Source of the DNA: Palsa-504 sp963808615
GTDB lineage: Bacteria; Actinomycetota; Actinomycetes; Streptosporangiales; Streptosporangiaceae
Direction: 5' to 3'
Assembly (NCBI GenBank): GCA_963808615.1
Contig: CAWEGV010000007.1
Location: 1-64,000 of the forward strand
DNA length: 64,000 nt
Shown here one piece after another: positions 33,456 to 42,121 of the stretch. Both the position numbers and the translations under genes were made by a program. Below the pieces are notes generated by a model that worked only from the letters and a program-made list of their open reading frames with translations, did not search any database and was not told where the DNA came from. Numbering within the stretch: the stretch's first letter is position 1; each line of letters starts with the position of its first letter.

Positions 33456-34649
33456 ATGAGCTTGCCGCTGGACGGCATCACCGTCGTGACGGTCGAGCAG
33501 GCCGTGGCCGCCCCGCTGGCCACCAGGAACCTGGCGGACCTCGGCGCGCGGGTGATCAAGGTGGAGCGGGTCGACGGGGGTGATTTCGCCCGCGGCTACG
33601 ACCACGTGGTGCACGGCACCGGCGCGCATTTCACCTGGCTCAACCGGGGCAAGGAGTCGGTCGCGGTCGACCTGAAGACGGCCGAGGGATGCGCGGTCGT
33701 CCAGCGCCTGGCGGCGCGGGCGGACGTGTTCGTGCAGAACCTCGCGCCCGGGGCGGCCGAGCGGCTGGGCCTGGGGGCCAGCCAGCTGCGCTCGGCCCGG
33801 CCCGAGCTGGTCGTGGCCGGCCTGTCCGGGTTCGGGCTCGGCGGCCCGATGGAGCAGCGCAAGGCCTACGACATGCTCATCCAGGCCGAAGCTGGGCTGA
33901 TCGCGATCACGGGGACGCCCGAGACCCCGGTCAAGACGGGCATCCCCACGGCGGACATCGCATCGGGCATGTACTGCTCGCAGGCGATCCTGGCCGCGCT
34001 GCTGCGCCGGTGGCGCACCGGGGAGGGTGCCACCATCGAGGTGTCCATGCTCGAGGCCACCGTCGAGTGGATGGGGTACGCGCTCTACACCCAGATGCAT
34101 ACCGGCCGCCAGCCGGCCAGGATGGGACTGAGCCACAGCGCGATCGCGCCCTACGACGCGTACCCCACCCGCGACGGCCAGATCCTGATCGGCGTGCAGA
34201 ACGACAGCGGCTGGCGCACGCTGGTCACCGAGGTGCTGGGCGTGCCTGAGGCGGCCGTCGACCCCCGGTTCGTGACCAACGTCGACCGGGTGCGGCACCG
34301 GGCCGAGTGCGACGCGTTCGTCGCGGCGCAGACGGCTCATTGGTCCACCGCGGAACTGGACGCCCGGCTGGCCGCGGCCGGCATCCCCGCCGCGCAGGTC
34401 AACCAGCTCGACCAGGTGGTGCAGCACCCGCAGCTGCGGGCGCGGGACCGGTGGCGGACGATCGGGACCGAGCACGCGCCCGCCGAGGCGCTGCTGCCCC
34501 CGGCGACGTTCAGCGATGCCGAGCCGCGGATGGGTGACGTCCCGGCGCTCGGCCAGCACACCCGCGCGCTGCTGCTGGAGTCGGGCCTGGACGACGCCGC
34601 CGCCGACGACGCCATCCGGCGGGGCGTCGCGCGGCAGGCGTCTACTTGA
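33456..34649 (+). CDS. CaiB/BaiF (class III) CoA transferase
   Basis: 397 residues; ATG 33456 with GGGAG eight bases upstream, better than other frames. Signature: PLDGITVVTVEQAVAAPLAT, NLADLGARVIKVE, FTWLNRGKESVAVDL, ARADVFVQNLAPGAAERLGL, and GIPTADIASGMYCSQAI with the nucleophilic Asp near 167. Class III transferases move CoA between an acyl-CoA and a free acid. A close variant of its N-terminus survives as a broken copy at 47.5 kb. It overlaps the convergent cyclase-family gene by eight bases. Confidence 0.9.
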   Translation: MSLPLDGITVVTVEQAVAAPLATRNLADLGARVIKVERVDGGDFARGYDHVVHGTGAHFTWLNRGKESVAVDLKTAEGCAVVQRLAARADVFVQNLAPGAAERLGLGASQLRSARPELVVAGLSGFGLGGPMEQRKAYDMLIQAEAGLIAITGTPETPVKTGIPTADIASGMYCSQAILAALLRRWRTGEGATIEVSMLEATVEWMGYALYTQMHTGRQPARMGLSHSAIAPYDAYPTRDGQILIGVQNDSGWRTLVTEVLGVPEAAVDPRFVTNVDRVRHRAECDAFVAAQTAHWSTAELDARLAAAGIPAAQVNQLDQVVQHPQLRARDRWRTIGTEHAPAEALLPPATFSDAEPRMGDVPALGQHTRALLLESGLDDAAADDAIRRGVARQAST

Positions 34650-35622
34650 GGGCCAGTGCGTTGGCCGGGGATCCGATACCGCCGGGCGCGTGCATCGGGG
34701 CGCTGGTCAGCAGCGCCTCGTACACTCCGTCTTCGGCGCAGTCGGCGGCCAGGTCCTCGGTCCACCACAGCTCGCCCAGCGCCATGCCGAACTGCCCGAT
34801 CAGCATCCGGTGCAGGAACCCGGTGGGGGTCGACCGGTCCGGCGGGAACGCCTCAACCGCGTAGGTGTCGCTGACCACGGCGCAGACGTGCGCGTCCCAC
34901 AGGTACCGGCACATGTCCTCGCCGTGGGCCAGGCCGGGCGTGGTGTTCTCGTTCCGGATCCGGAGCCGGCGGTCAGGGGCCTGGTCGAGGTACCAGCGGG
35001 CGAAGCCGGTGTGCAGGATGAGTATGTCGCCCGGACAGAAGTCGAGGGCGGCGCGGGCGCGGGCTCGCTCCAGGTCGGCCACGTCGAAGGCGAACGACGT
35101 GCCCGGGTCATAGGCCCGGCCGTCGTCCGCGGCCGTCCGGTACAGATCGAGCAGGACGGCCCGTCCGGCGATACCGCGGCGGGACCAGTGCTCGATGGTG
35201 TTCCGCTGGCCCGCCGCCACCTCGGCCGCGGTGGTGCCGTTGTAGAACTGGTCCGGGGCGTAGCCGATGTGCCCGAGCGAATCCCACTGGCTCGAGGCCT
35301 GGGGGTAGAAGTTGTCGTAGACGTCGTCGAAGGCGATGCTGCCCTCGGTGTGCAGCACCTGGTGCCGGGGAACGCCGCGATGGCCGGCGATGGCGGGGTC
35401 GAACGCGCCGACCGGGGCGTTTAGCGGGAAGACCGCTCCCTTCCTGACCAGCGCGGCAGCCGCGACCACGCGCTCGGGGGTGATCAGGTTGACCAGGCCG
35501 GCCTGGTCATCGGATCCGAACATCCCCCACCCGGTCCGGCCGCCCAGCGGCGCCGGGGGCAGGTCGTCATAATCCGGCAACCCGTCCTGGTCATGGCGGC
35601 CCGGGTTCTGGTGAACAACCAC
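34642..35622 (-). CDS. Cyclase-family (kynurenine-formamidase-like) hydrolase
   Basis: 326 residues; GTG 35622 preceded by GAAGGGGAATCG. The cyclase family fold is marked by TGWGMFGSDDQAGLVNLITP, SQWDSLGHIGYAP and DILILHTGFARWYLD. The usual HxGTHxDxPxH metal site is altered to the QWDSLGH form, as in a known subgroup of larger members. These metal enzymes hydrolyse cyclic or amide bonds. It ends by overlapping the CaiB gene (converging). The link to CoA metabolism suggests an aromatic or cyclic substrate, but this is inference. Confidence 0.8.
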   Translation of the reverse strand: MVVHQNPGRHDQDGLPDYDDLPPAPLGGRTGWGMFGSDDQAGLVNLITPERVVAAAALVRKGAVFPLNAPVGAFDPAIAGHRGVPRHQVLHTEGSIAFDDVYDNFYPQASSQWDSLGHIGYAPDQFYNGTTAAEVAAGQRNTIEHWSRRGIAGRAVLLDLYRTAADDGRAYDPGTSFAFDVADLERARARAALDFCPGDILILHTGFARWYLDQAPDRRLRIRNENTTPGLAHGEDMCRYLWDAHVCAVVSDTYAVEAFPPDRSTPTGFLHRMLIGQFGMALGELWWTEDLAADCAEDGVYEALLTSAPMHAPGGIGSPANALALK

Positions 35623-35698
35623 CGATTCCCCTTCCTGTTCCTGCGCGCCGTAGGGCAGAGTTTACGGCGCTGAAATACGGGTCAAGTACCGTGCCAGC

Positions 35699-36190
35699 GT
35701 GCTGGCTGACGAGCGGATTGACCAGGATGACCCGCGCCAGCCCGAGGTGCGGGCGCTGCTGGAACGGCATCTGGAGTTCGCGGTCGGGCAGACGCCGGCG
35801 GAGCACAGCTTCGCGCTCGATGCCGATGGGCTGCTCGATCCGGCGATCACCTTCTTCAGCTACCGGGTGGCCGGCAGCGTGCTGGGCATCGGCGCGCTCA
35901 AGCGGCTCGGCCCGGACCAGGCGGAGATCAAGTCGATGCACACCGCCGAAGCCGCGCGCGGCCGCGGGGTGGCCCGGGCCATGCTGGCCCACCTGCTCAC
36001 CGTGGCCCGGGCCCGCGGCTTCCGCCGGGTGAACCTGGAGACCGGCACCACCGCCGCCTTCGCCGCAGCCCGGACGCTGTACTGCAGCGCAGGCTTCGTG
36101 CCGTGCGGGCCGTTCGGCGGCTACCAGCCGAGCGACGATAACACCTTCATGACCCTGGAACTCGACGCGCTCCAGGAAAAAGGCAGCTAA
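35699..36190 (+). CDS. GNAT-family N-acetyltransferase
   Basis: 163 residues. The acetyl-CoA-binding core is EIKSMHTAEAARGRGVARAM near residue 80, with the R/QxxGxG/A P-loop as ARGRGVA; RRVNLETGTTAAFAAARTLY and GFVPCGPFGGYQPSDDNTFM complete the fold. The start is GTG 35699; no convincing ribosome site is seen, so a leaderless message is possible. Similar proteins acetylate amino acids or small amines. It stands alone. Confidence 0.85.
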   Translation: MLADERIDQDDPRQPEVRALLERHLEFAVGQTPAEHSFALDADGLLDPAITFFSYRVAGSVLGIGALKRLGPDQAEIKSMHTAEAARGRGVARAMLAHLLTVARARGFRRVNLETGTTAAFAAARTLYCSAGFVPCGPFGGYQPSDDNTFMTLELDALQEKGS

Positions 36191-36275
36191 GCTCCCGCGC
36201 TCCGCCGCCTGCGGCCCTCAGCCTCGGGGCTGCCCGTGCCCTAGAACTTCGCCAAGATGGTCATGTTAAGGATCG

Positions 36276-37190
36276 TCAGTGGCGCGGCAGAGGCGCGGTG
36301 AAGTAGTCGGCTTCGTCGAAGTCAGCGGCCAGGCCGGGGCGGACCGGTTCCCAGCCGAGGATCTTCCGGGTGGCCAGGGTGGTCACCGGGTTGTCCAGGC
36401 CGATCAGCGGGGCGAGGAAGCCGAAGTGCGATTCCAGCAGGCCGGCCGGGATGCTGGCCGCGGGCAGGCCCAGGTGATCGCCGATGCTCTGGGCGATCTC
36501 GCGCATCGGCAGGCCGTCATCCCCGGCCGCGTGCAGCCGGGTGCCGGCCGGCGCGTCTTCCAGGGCCAGCCGGTAGAGATGCGCGACGTCGAGGGTGTGC
36601 CCGGCGGGCCACCGGTTCGCCCCGTCCCCGGCGTAACCGGCCACGCCGGCCTGCCGCGCGATGCCGATCAGGACCCGGGCAAAGCCGTGCCGGTCCAGCA
36701 TGCTGTGGGTGATGGGCGGGACGCGCACCACCGACGACCGGACGTCCCGCCCGGCGAAGCCGATCACGGCGTTCTCGGCGTCGATGCGGGGACCGGGAGC
36801 GCCCGGGTCATCCTCGGTAGCCGGCAGGCCCAGGTTCGCGACCGCCAGCGTGCCCGACGTCCCGACCAGCGGCTTGCCGGTCCCGGCCAGCGCGTCACCG
36901 AGCGCGTGCACGACGGCCAGGTCGGTGGCGACCGCCGCGGCGAACTCGCCGGAGCGCATCTGCTCATGGTTGAAGGCGAGGTGGATGATGCCGTCGGAGT
37001 CGGCAGCCGCCTGGCTGATCCCGTCCAGATCCTCCAGGCTCCCCCGGCGCACGGTCGCGCCGAGGGCGGTCACGGCCGCGGCGGCAGCATCCGACCGGGC
37101 CAGGCCGATGACCTCGTGTCCGGCGGCGATGAGCTCGGGAACGATGGCCGAGCCCAGATGGCCGGACGCGCCGGTAACGAAAACACGCAT
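36276..37190 (-). CDS. NAD(P)-dependent SDR/epimerase-like oxidoreductase
   Basis: 304 residues. It opens MRVFVTGASGHLGSAIVPEL, the GxxGxxG nucleotide-binding loop, and continues VIGLARSDAAAAAVTALGAT and AADSDGIIHLAF. The short-chain dehydrogenase fold is of the extended/atypical class, like NmrA- or DUF1731-type proteins; the usual YxxxK is not obvious, so activity is uncertain. It is divergent from the TetR gene, with two operators between, so TetR probably controls it. Confidence 0.85.
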   Translation of the reverse strand: MRVFVTGASGHLGSAIVPELIAAGHEVIGLARSDAAAAAVTALGATVRRGSLEDLDGISQAAADSDGIIHLAFNHEQMRSGEFAAAVATDLAVVHALGDALAGTGKPLVGTSGTLAVANLGLPATEDDPGAPGPRIDAENAVIGFAGRDVRSSVVRVPPITHSMLDRHGFARVLIGIARQAGVAGYAGDGANRWPAGHTLDVAHLYRLALEDAPAGTRLHAAGDDGLPMREIAQSIGDHLGLPAASIPAGLLESHFGFLAPLIGLDNPVTTLATRKILGWEPVRPGLAADFDEADYFTAPLPRH

Positions 37191-37201
37191 GGCAACTCCT
37201 G

Positions 37202-37258
37202 AGTGATGGGACTAAGTACCGTCACTCTAGCAAGTGATGCGACTTGGTGCCATCACTT
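37202..37258. promoter_or_regulatory. Two adjacent palindromic operators between SDR and TetR genes
   Basis: AGTGATGGGACTAAGTACCGTCACT-like (37202-37226) and AAGTGATGCGACTT-GGTGCCATCACTT-like (37232-37258) share the arm AGTGATGG(C)GACT. Each is an imperfect palindrome of 25-27 bases; the second has perfect 8-base outer arms. They fill the gap between the divergent starts and fit dimeric TetR binding. Confidence 0.7.
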
Positions 37259-37269
37259 AGGATGTCACC

Positions 37270-37887
37270 ATGGCCCGGTGGGAACCGAACGCGCGGCAGC
37301 GCCTCGAGCGCGCCGCGCTCACGCTGTTCACCGAGCACGGTTACGACGCCACCACCGTGGCCGAGATCGCCGACCGCGCCGGGCTGACCAAGAGCACGTT
37401 CTTCCGGCACTTCGCGGATAAGCGCGAGGTGCTGTTCGGCGGGCAGGACCTGCTGACCGGGCTCTTCACCGAGGCCATCCGGGCCGCTCCGCCCTCGGCG
37501 ACGACCGCCGACTGCCTGGCCGCGGCCCTGAACGCGGCCGCGGCCGCGTTCACCCCGGACCGCCACGATCTCGCCCCGCAACGACGAGCGGTGATCGCGG
37601 CCCACAGCGAACTGCAGGAACGCGAGCTGCTCAAGCGGGCCCGGCTCGCCTCGGTCATGGCCGACGCCCTGCGCGCACGCGGCGCCGACGAGACCACCGC
37701 CCGCCTGGCCGCCGAGATCGGCGCACTCGCCTTCAGCACCGCCTACGCGCGCTGGGCCGCGCCGGACAACCTGCAGCCCTTCACCGAGATCGCGCACGCG
37801 GCCCTGCGCGACCTGCAGGCCCGCGCCACAACCCTCGGCGCAGACTGCGGTCACGAGTTGCTGGCCCAGCCCGCTTCGCCGAAGTAG
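37270..37887 (+). CDS. TetR-family regulator
   Basis: 205 residues; ATG 37270. N-terminal helix-turn-helix at about 25-45: LTLFTEHGYDATTVAEIADR, AGLTKSTFFRHFADKREVLF. C-terminal helical ligand domain without recognised motif. It likely represses itself and the SDR gene through the two operators. An AGGA lies seven bases before the ATG. The ligand is unknown. Confidence 0.9.
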   Translation: MARWEPNARQRLERAALTLFTEHGYDATTVAEIADRAGLTKSTFFRHFADKREVLFGGQDLLTGLFTEAIRAAPPSATTADCLAAALNAAAAAFTPDRHDLAPQRRAVIAAHSELQERELLKRARLASVMADALRARGADETTARLAAEIGALAFSTAYARWAAPDNLQPFTEIAHAALRDLQARATTLGADCGHELLAQPASPK

Positions 37888-37930
37888 CGGCAGGGAGCCG
37901 GCTACGGGCCAAGCGATTGAAGCAGCATAC

Positions 37931-37950
37931 TGGTGTATAATCTGGTGTAT
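37931..37950 (+). promoter_or_regulatory. Leaderless promoter and direct-repeat operator of the vapBC-like pair
   Basis: TATAAT at 37936-37941 ends seven bases before the ATG at 37949, giving a leaderless start. TGGTGTAT occurs at 37931-37938 and 37943-37950, two direct repeats 12 bases apart flanking the -10 box, a likely antitoxin operator. Confidence 0.6.
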
Positions 37951-38203
37951 GAAGCGGACGAACATCTACCTCGCTGAGGGCCAGGCTGCGGCGCTTGACC
38001 GGGTCGCGCAGGCCGAAGGTGTTTCCCGGGCTGAGGTAATCCGCGAGTTGATCGACCGGGCGGTTGGCGGGCATCCCGGCGCGGATCTCGCCGCCGATCT
38101 CGCCGCCATCGACGCGTCCTTCGGGATCCTGGCCGGGGAGGAAGCGTTCGTCCGCGGGCGAGACGAGCGCATGGATTACCTGGACCGGCTGGCCGACGCG
38201 TGA
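37949..38203 (+). CDS. Ribbon-helix-helix antitoxin (VapB/CopG-like)
   Basis: 84 residues. N-terminal MKRTNIYLAEGQAAALDRVA and GVSRAEVIRELIDRAV form the ribbon-helix-helix, with the DNA-binding strand at residues 2-7. The C-terminal half would bind the toxin. It overlaps the toxin gene by four bases (GTGA). No ribosome site, as expected for a leaderless message. Confidence 0.85.
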   Translation: MKRTNIYLAEGQAAALDRVAQAEGVSRAEVIRELIDRAVGGHPGADLAADLAAIDASFGILAGEEAFVRGRDERMDYLDRLADA

Positions 38204-38577
38204 TCTTGGTCGACAGCGATGTGCTGATCGAGCACCTGCGCGGAAACGCGGCCGCGCGGGAGTGGCTCGTGACCGCCCGGCAGTCGTCCGGGCCGCTTGC
38301 CATCAGTGTGGTGAGCTTGACCGAGGTCGCCGGGGGCATGCGGGCACCGGAGCGCCGTGAGGTGATGCGCCTTCTCGGCAGCATGTATCGGTTCGAAGTC
38401 AGCGAACAGGTGGCGTGGCGAGCGGCAACACTCATGCGCGAGTACCGGCGATCCCATTCCGGGATTGCCCTCGGTGACTACCTGCTCGCCGCAACCGCGC
38501 TCACCGAGGGACTCGAGCTTGCCACACTGAACCTCCGCCACTTCCCCATGTTTCCTGGACTGGCACGCCCCTTCTGA
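38200..38577 (+). CDS. VapC-like PIN-domain toxin
   Basis: 125 residues; GTG 38200. PIN-domain acidic residues: Asp in ILVDSDVLIEHL (residue 5), Glu in ISVVSLTEVAGGM (about 47), Asp in GIALGDYLLAATAL (about 91), with a final NLRHFPMFPGL. Such RNases cut tRNA or rRNA when freed from VapB. Translation is coupled to the antitoxin. Confidence 0.9.
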   Translation: MILVDSDVLIEHLRGNAAAREWLVTARQSSGPLAISVVSLTEVAGGMRAPERREVMRLLGSMYRFEVSEQVAWRAATLMREYRRSHSGIALGDYLLAATALTEGLELATLNLRHFPMFPGLARPF

Positions 38578-38606
38578 GCCAGGAGGTTGAGGTCCGGCCG
38601 GACCGG

Positions 38607-39434
38607 TCAGGCGGTGATCTGGAGGGTTCCCGAGGCGGTCTGGCGGCCGTGCAGGTCGCGGGCGGCGGTGGTTATCGAACCCGCCGCGGTCGCGGCCTTG
38701 ACCACCAGGCCCTGGAAGTCGAACAGGGGCGAGGTGAGCCGGTACTCGAACGACGGGCGGGCGCCGTAGCCGCGGGCGCGGGCGGCCTCGGCCATGGCCA
38801 GGGCCTGCAGGGGCCCGTGGGTGAGCAGCCCGGGGTAGCCCTCGACGTCACGCGCGTACTCCCGGTCGTAGTGGATGCGGTGGCCGTTGTAGGTGAGCGC
38901 CGAGAACCGGAACAGCACCGTGGGCGAGGTGTCGATGGCCCACTCGTCCGCGGCGGCGGGGATCACCGGGTTCGCCCCGGGCGGGTTTTCCGGGCGGCCG
39001 GACGTCGAGCCGGCTTCGCGGTAGACGATGTCCTGCTGCTCGTCGATCACCAGCTGGCCGTGCTGGAGCACCTGATGTTCCACCACCACGAAGGTCAGCG
39101 GCCCGGACCGGCCCTGCTTGTGCTGGACCGACAGCACCCTGGACCGTTTGGCCGCGATATCGCCGCAGCGAAGCGGGGCGTGCATCCGGACGCGGCCGCC
39201 GGCCCACATGCGGCGGTAGCCGGGTCCCGGCGGGACGGGGATCGTGCCGCGGACGGGATGCCCGTCCGGGCCGAGATCGGCCTGCCGGGGCCGGTCGAGC
39301 AGGTACATCCAGTGCCACAGCAGCGGCAGGGCCTCGCCGCCTCCGAGGTCCGGCACCGGTACGTCCAGGAGCCCGCCGAGCGCCTCCGCGGGCCCGGGCA
39401 GCATCATCTCCCTCCGCTCGGCGACCTCGGGCAT
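38607..39434 (-). CDS. MaoC-like (hot-dog) hydratase, HTD2 / 3-methylfumaryl-CoA hydratase (Meh) type
   Basis: 275 residues from ATG 39434. The two-hot-dog layout has WHWMYLLDRPRQADLGPDGH early, RRMWAGGRVRMHAPLRCGDI, VQHKQGRSGPLTFVVVEHQV, and in the second half FRFSALTYNGHRIHYDREYA with GYPGLLTHGPLQALAM. The NGHRIHYD and GLLTHGPL segments are the hydratase motif. This matches HTD2-like enzymes and the mesaconyl-C4-CoA (3-methylfumaryl-CoA) hydratase Meh of the 3-hydroxypropionate bicycle. Next to it, divergently, sits an Mct-like isomerase, whose product is the substrate of Meh; this context supports the assignment. Confidence 0.7.
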   Translation of the reverse strand: MPEVAERREMMLPGPAEALGGLLDVPVPDLGGGEALPLLWHWMYLLDRPRQADLGPDGHPVRGTIPVPPGPGYRRMWAGGRVRMHAPLRCGDIAAKRSRVLSVQHKQGRSGPLTFVVVEHQVLQHGQLVIDEQQDIVYREAGSTSGRPENPPGANPVIPAAADEWAIDTSPTVLFRFSALTYNGHRIHYDREYARDVEGYPGLLTHGPLQALAMAEAARARGYGARPSFEYRLTSPLFDFQGLVVKAATAAGSITTAARDLHGRQTASGTLQITA

Positions 39435-39616
39435 GCGGTCTCCTCCCCGTCTCATTAGACCGGCCGAATCGTAGGATGCTCCGGCAGGCGCTTACAGCGC
39501 AAGGTGCCTGGAAGATGAGGTATGTCGATGTCGTTCCTGCGGCTGCACGAGGCAGTGCCGTTCTGCTGTACCCGCGTCTACCTGCCGATGGAGGTCGGCC
39601 GCGGGCCGGGGTCCCG

Positions 39617-40816
39617 GTGAACGCCATCGCGCCGCTGGACGGGCTGACGGTCCTGGAGGTGTCCAGCTTCGTCGCGGCTCCGCTGGGCGGGCTGACCCTG
39701 GCCCAGCTGGGCGCGGACGTGATCAGGATCGACCCGGTGGGCGGCGCCGCGGACCAGGGCCGCTGGCCCCTCGCGCCGTCGGGCACCAGCTTGTACTGGA
39801 CCGGCCTGAACAAGGGCAAGCGGTCGGTCACCCTGAACTTCCGCGACACCGAGGGGCGGCGGCTGCTCGGCGAGCTGCTGGCCGCCTCGGGACCCGGCGG
39901 CGGGATCGTGCTGACCAACGCCGCCCAGCGGTGGCTAGGCCATTCCGAGCTGGCCGGGATCCGCCCGGACCTGATCCACCTGCAGATCCAGGGTTACCGC
40001 GATGGCCGGGCCGCGGTGGACTACACGGTCAACGCCGAGACGGGATTCCCGCTCATCACCGGCCCGGAGGGATGGGACGGGCCGGTGAACCACGTGCTGC
40101 CCGCCTGGGACGTGGCGTGCGGGCTGTACGCCGCGATCGGGCTGCTGGCCGCGGAGCGGCGCCGGCAGCGCACCGGGGCCGGCAGCGCGATCACGCTGGC
40201 GCTGGCCGACGTGGCCACGGCCGTGGCCGGGCACCTGGGGTTCCTGGCCGAGGCCCAGGTCACCGGGGCCGGCCGGCCGCGAATCGGGAACCACCTGTAC
40301 GGCGGGCTGGCCCGGGACTTCCGGACGGCCGACGGCGAACCGATCATGGTGGTGGCGCTGACCGGCCGGCACTTCGCCGACCTGGCCGCCGTGACCGGCC
40401 TGACCGCGACGTTCGCCGAGCTGGAGCGGCTGCTGGGCGCGGACTTCGGCGCGGACGGCGACCGGTACCGGCACCGCGAGGTGATCACCGCCCTGGTCGA
40501 GCCGTGGTTCGCCGGCCGCACGCTGGCCGAGGTCGAGCGGGACCTGGCGGGCACGTCGGTGCTGTGGTCGCGGTACCGCAGCTTCACCGACCTGGTGAGC
40601 TCCGGCACGCTGGCGGGGAACCCGCTGCTGCAGGAGATCGCCCAGCCCGGGGTCGGGCCGCTGCTGGCCCCCGGCTCGCCGCTGGCCATGGACGGGACCA
40701 CCGGAGCGCGCCCGGCCCCCGGGCTCGGCGCGGACACGGCCGCGGTGCTGGCCGGGATGGTGGGCCTGTCCGACGGGGACATCCGGGCGCTGACCGAGCG
40801 CGGGATCATCGGCTGA
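39617..40816 (+). CDS. CaiB-family 2-methylfumaryl-CoA isomerase-like (Mct-like) enzyme
   Basis: 399 residues taken from GTG 39617 (earlier in-frame starts add an unlikely N-terminus). It shows FVAAPLGGLTLAQLGADVIR, SGTSLYWTGLNKGKRS, AVDYTVNAETGFPLITGP, VNHVLPAWDVACGLYAAIGL with nucleophile Asp near 164, and GNHLYGGLARDF. From memory these match the Chloroflexus 2-methylfumaryl-CoA isomerase, which moves CoA from C1 to C4 of mesaconate within the molecule, better than intermolecular CoA transferases. The proposed isomer is the substrate of the Meh-like hydratase next door. The following acyl-CoA dehydrogenase starts after 21 bases, in the same operon. Confidence 0.75.
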   Translation: MNAIAPLDGLTVLEVSSFVAAPLGGLTLAQLGADVIRIDPVGGAADQGRWPLAPSGTSLYWTGLNKGKRSVTLNFRDTEGRRLLGELLAASGPGGGIVLTNAAQRWLGHSELAGIRPDLIHLQIQGYRDGRAAVDYTVNAETGFPLITGPEGWDGPVNHVLPAWDVACGLYAAIGLLAAERRRQRTGAGSAITLALADVATAVAGHLGFLAEAQVTGAGRPRIGNHLYGGLARDFRTADGEPIMVVALTGRHFADLAAVTGLTATFAELERLLGADFGADGDRYRHREVITALVEPWFAGRTLAEVERDLAGTSVLWSRYRSFTDLVSSGTLAGNPLLQEIAQPGVGPLLAPGSPLAMDGTTGARPAPGLGADTAAVLAGMVGLSDGDIRALTERGIIG

Positions 40817-40837
40817 CGGTAATCAGGAGGGAAAACA

Positions 40838-42031
40838 ATGCCTCGCTTGACCGAAACCGAGGGCCTGACCGAGCTGCAGCGTGACATCCTCCGCGCGGTC
40901 CATGACTTCGTGGAGGCCGAGATCATCCCGGTGGCCACCGAGCTGGACCGTACCGACACCTACCCGGAGCAGATCGTGGCCGGGCTGCGGGAGCTGGGGG
41001 TGTTCGGGCTGACCATCGGCGAGGAGTACGGCGGGCTCGGCGAGTCCCTGCTGACGTACGCGCTGGTGGCGGAGGAGATCGCCCGGGGCTGGATGAGCAT
41101 CTCCGGGATCATCAACACGCACTTCATCGTGGCGTACCTGATCAGCAGGCACGGTACCGCCGAGCAGAAGGCCAGCTTCCTGCCCGCGATGGCCACGGGC
41201 GAGATCCGGGGCGCCTTCTCCATGTCCGAGCCCGGCCTCGGGTCCGACGTGGCCGCGATCCGGACCACGGCCCGGCCCGACGGCGAGGACTACGTCATCA
41301 GCGGGCAGAAGATGTGGCTGACCAACGGCGGGTCCGCCAACCTGGTGGCGCTGCTGGCCCGGACGCCGGAGGGCGCCGAGCGGGCCCACCAGAACCTGAC
41401 CGCCTTCCTGATCGAGAAGGAAAGCGGGTTCGGGCAGACCCGGCCCGGGCTCACGATCCCGGGCAAGATCGCCAAGATGGGCTACAAGGGCGTCGACACG
41501 ACCGAGCTGATCCTGGACGGCTGCCGGGTGCCCGCGGACCGGGTCCTGGGCGAGCTTCCTGGCCAGGGCTTCTACCAGATGATGGACGGGATCGAGGTGG
41601 GGCGGGTCAACGTGGCCGCCCGCGCGTGCGGGGTGGGACAGCGGGCCTTCGAGCTGGCCATCCGGTATGCGCAGCAGCGGCAGGCGTTCGGCAAGCCCAT
41701 CGCCCGGCACCAGGCCATCGAGTTCAAGCTGGCCGAGATGGGCACCAAGGTGGTGGCCGCCCACCAGATGATGGTCATGGCGGCGCGGCGCAAGGACTCC
41801 GGTGAGCAGAGCGACCTGGAGGCCGGCATGGCCAAGTACCTGGCCAGCGAGTTCAGCAAGGAGGTCGTCGAGGACGCGCTGCGCATCCACGGCGGCTACG
41901 GCTACTCCCAGGAATACGAGATCGAGCGGCTCTACCGCGACGCCCCGATGCTGCTCATCGGCGAGGGCACGGCCGAGATCCAGAAGATGATCATCGGCCG
42001 CCGCCTGCTCGACCGGTTCGCGATCGCGTGA
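40838..42031 (+). CDS. Acyl-CoA dehydrogenase
   Basis: 397 residues; ATG 40838 behind AGGAGGG. The FAD-dependent fold is shown by SMSEPGLGSDVAAIRTTARP, GYKGVDTTELILDGCRVPAD, RQAFGKPIARHQAIEFKLAE and GGYGYSQEYEIERLYRDA, with catalytic Glu in LLIGEGTAEIQK near 370. It oxidises an acyl-CoA to the enoyl-CoA and gives electrons to ETF (genes at 43-45 kb). Operon mate of the Mct-like enzyme. Substrate chain unknown; a short or branched diacid CoA is plausible from the context. Confidence 0.9.
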   Translation: MPRLTETEGLTELQRDILRAVHDFVEAEIIPVATELDRTDTYPEQIVAGLRELGVFGLTIGEEYGGLGESLLTYALVAEEIARGWMSISGIINTHFIVAYLISRHGTAEQKASFLPAMATGEIRGAFSMSEPGLGSDVAAIRTTARPDGEDYVISGQKMWLTNGGSANLVALLARTPEGAERAHQNLTAFLIEKESGFGQTRPGLTIPGKIAKMGYKGVDTTELILDGCRVPADRVLGELPGQGFYQMMDGIEVGRVNVAARACGVGQRAFELAIRYAQQRQAFGKPIARHQAIEFKLAEMGTKVVAAHQMMVMAARRKDSGEQSDLEAGMAKYLASEFSKEVVEDALRIHGGYGYSQEYEIERLYRDAPMLLIGEGTAEIQKMIIGRRLLDRFAIA

Positions 42032-42081
42032 GCAAAGCGCGGGTACCGGGTCGGGCTGAGCTAACCTCGGGCCTCGAGGGG

Positions 42082-42121
42082 CTGACCAGAAATCTGACCA
42101 ATGTAATCTATAATTCTGACT
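42082..42121 (+). promoter_or_regulatory. Leaderless promoter with CTGAC repeats for the phd/relE-like pair
   Basis: TATAAT at 42109-42114 ends seven bases before ATG 42122. CTGACC at 42082 and 42094 and CTGAC at 42116 are repeats 12 and 22 bases apart, probably antitoxin-binding iterons. Confidence 0.55.
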
